The notes under the pieces are model-generated. The model was not told where the DNA came from. It ran no database searches and was given only the letters and a program-made list of their open reading frames with translations. From the NCBI GenBank assembly GCA_013329905.1, contig DUJH01000029.1:25601-32153 (forward strand): a DNA stretch of 6,553 bases, given 5' to 3'. The position numbers and the translations under genes were made by a program. Source of the DNA: Candidatus Thalassarchaeaceae archaeon (GTDB lineage: Archaea; Thermoplasmatota; Poseidoniia; Poseidoniales; Thalassarchaeaceae). Position 1 is the stretch's first letter; each line of letters opens with the position of its first letter. Below are positions 6,193 to 6,553 of the stretch, piece by piece.

Positions 6193-6553
6193 TAGAACAA
6201 CCCTTGCAATTTTGCTGACGGCAGTCCTTCTGACACCGATGATACCAGTGGCAAATGCCGACTCACACGGAATTCCCTCGGACCTCGATGCTTACGATGG
6301 CTCGGCGACTCTGGAAATTCACGATATTCTTGATGTCAATTCGAATATCACGGCAACTTGGACGCTCAATATCTCAATCTCAGATTACCTTGGTACGGGT
6401 TATCTCGTTCACCCGGGAATTGGTATTCGCAAGCAAATCGACATGTATCTCGGAGACGGAGATGATTTCCTCAACCAGAGTGAAATCGACCTGTTCACTC
6501 CTTACTTAGAGAATCGCGCGTGGAATGACTCCGAGCGCGCGGGATGCTGCATG
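6188..6553 (+). CDS. Secreted protein, N-terminal part (3' truncated by window edge)
   Basis: The frame is open from ATG 6188 to the window end, giving 122 residues, with no stop. The N-terminus is a clear signal peptide: MNRTT, a hydrophobic core (about 6-21), and a likely signal peptidase cut after ANA (22-24). The mature part is acidic and polar, as expected for an exported archaeal protein. It carries four N-glycosylation sequons: N53-I-T, N61-I-S, N96-Q-S and N113-D-S. Residues 88-99 resemble a degenerate EF-hand loop: D90, D92, L95 and E99 fit positions 3, 5, 8 and 12, but the first Asp and the central Gly are missing. A Cys pair (120-121) lies at the edge. I do not recognise the family. 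The start abuts the kinase stop and has a good ribosome binding site, so the two genes are probably co-transcribed. It could be a surface-anchored or extracellular protein; the C-terminus would decide. Confidence 0.85.
   Translation, partial: MNRTTLAILLTAVLLTPMIPVANADSHGIPSDLDAYDGSATLEIHDILDVNSNITATWTLNISISDYLGTGYLVHPGIGIRKQIDMYLGDGDDFLNQSEIDLFTPYLENRAWNDSERAGCCM

Noticed and set aside
6255..6509. 84-residue plus-strand frame near the window end
   Set aside because: It is out of frame with the signal-peptide-bearing gene that starts at 6188 and runs off the window; the latter has a proper ribosome binding site and export signal.
1..6553. CRISPR arrays, tRNA or rRNA genes, transposons, toxin-antitoxin or defence systems
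   Set aside because: Reading by eye found no regularly spaced repeats, RNA-gene signatures, terminal inverted repeats or nuclease/transposase motifs.

Overview
This window looks archaeal, most likely from a mesophilic Thermoplasmatota-type euryarchaeon such as marine group II (Poseidoniales). That placement is inferred from gene content and was not tested by a search. Aspartate carbamoyltransferase is encoded as a catalytic/regulatory pair (pyrB-pyrI), there is a two-zinc-finger NcsA/TtuA-type tRNA thiolase, genes are packed with short overlaps, and several starts have GGAGGTGA-like ribosome binding sites about 4 nt upstream. Base composition is moderate and fairly even, with no sign of insertion sequences, tRNA or rRNA genes, CRISPR arrays or prophage.

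Layout. Positions 1-618 (+) hold the C-terminal half of a DUF58/vWA-like protein, cut by the window edge. It is followed after 36 bp by an eight-helix membrane protein of unknown function (655-1872, +). A small two-helix membrane protein lies tail-to-tail with it (1908-2159, -). A divergent spacer of about 106 bp leads to ncsA (2266-3273, +). Its stop codon overlaps the stop of an OsmC-type thiol peroxidase gene on the other strand (3266-3697, -). That gene is the last member of a tightly overlapping minus-strand operon, pyrB (4158-5090) - pyrI (3694-4161) - osmC. A second divergent spacer (5091-5203) leads to a GHMP-family sugar kinase resembling heptose-7-phosphate kinase (5204-6187, +). Directly abutting it is a secreted, sequon-rich protein (6188 to the window end) that has no stop inside the window.

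How the genes relate. PyrB and PyrI form allosteric aspartate carbamoyltransferase, the committed step of pyrimidine synthesis. OsmC detoxifies organic peroxides and appears to be co-expressed with them. NcsA would add sulfur to the tRNA wobble uridine. The DUF58 and polytopic membrane proteins are probably part of a MoxR-DUF58 style envelope module that continues upstream. The kinase and the secreted protein may both serve the cell surface, but that is inference. I found no clearly new defence or mobile system. The most interesting items are the uncharacterised membrane proteins, the osmC/pyr linkage with its unusual start codon, the palindromic double stop, and the kinase/secreted-protein junction built on a TGAA repeat.
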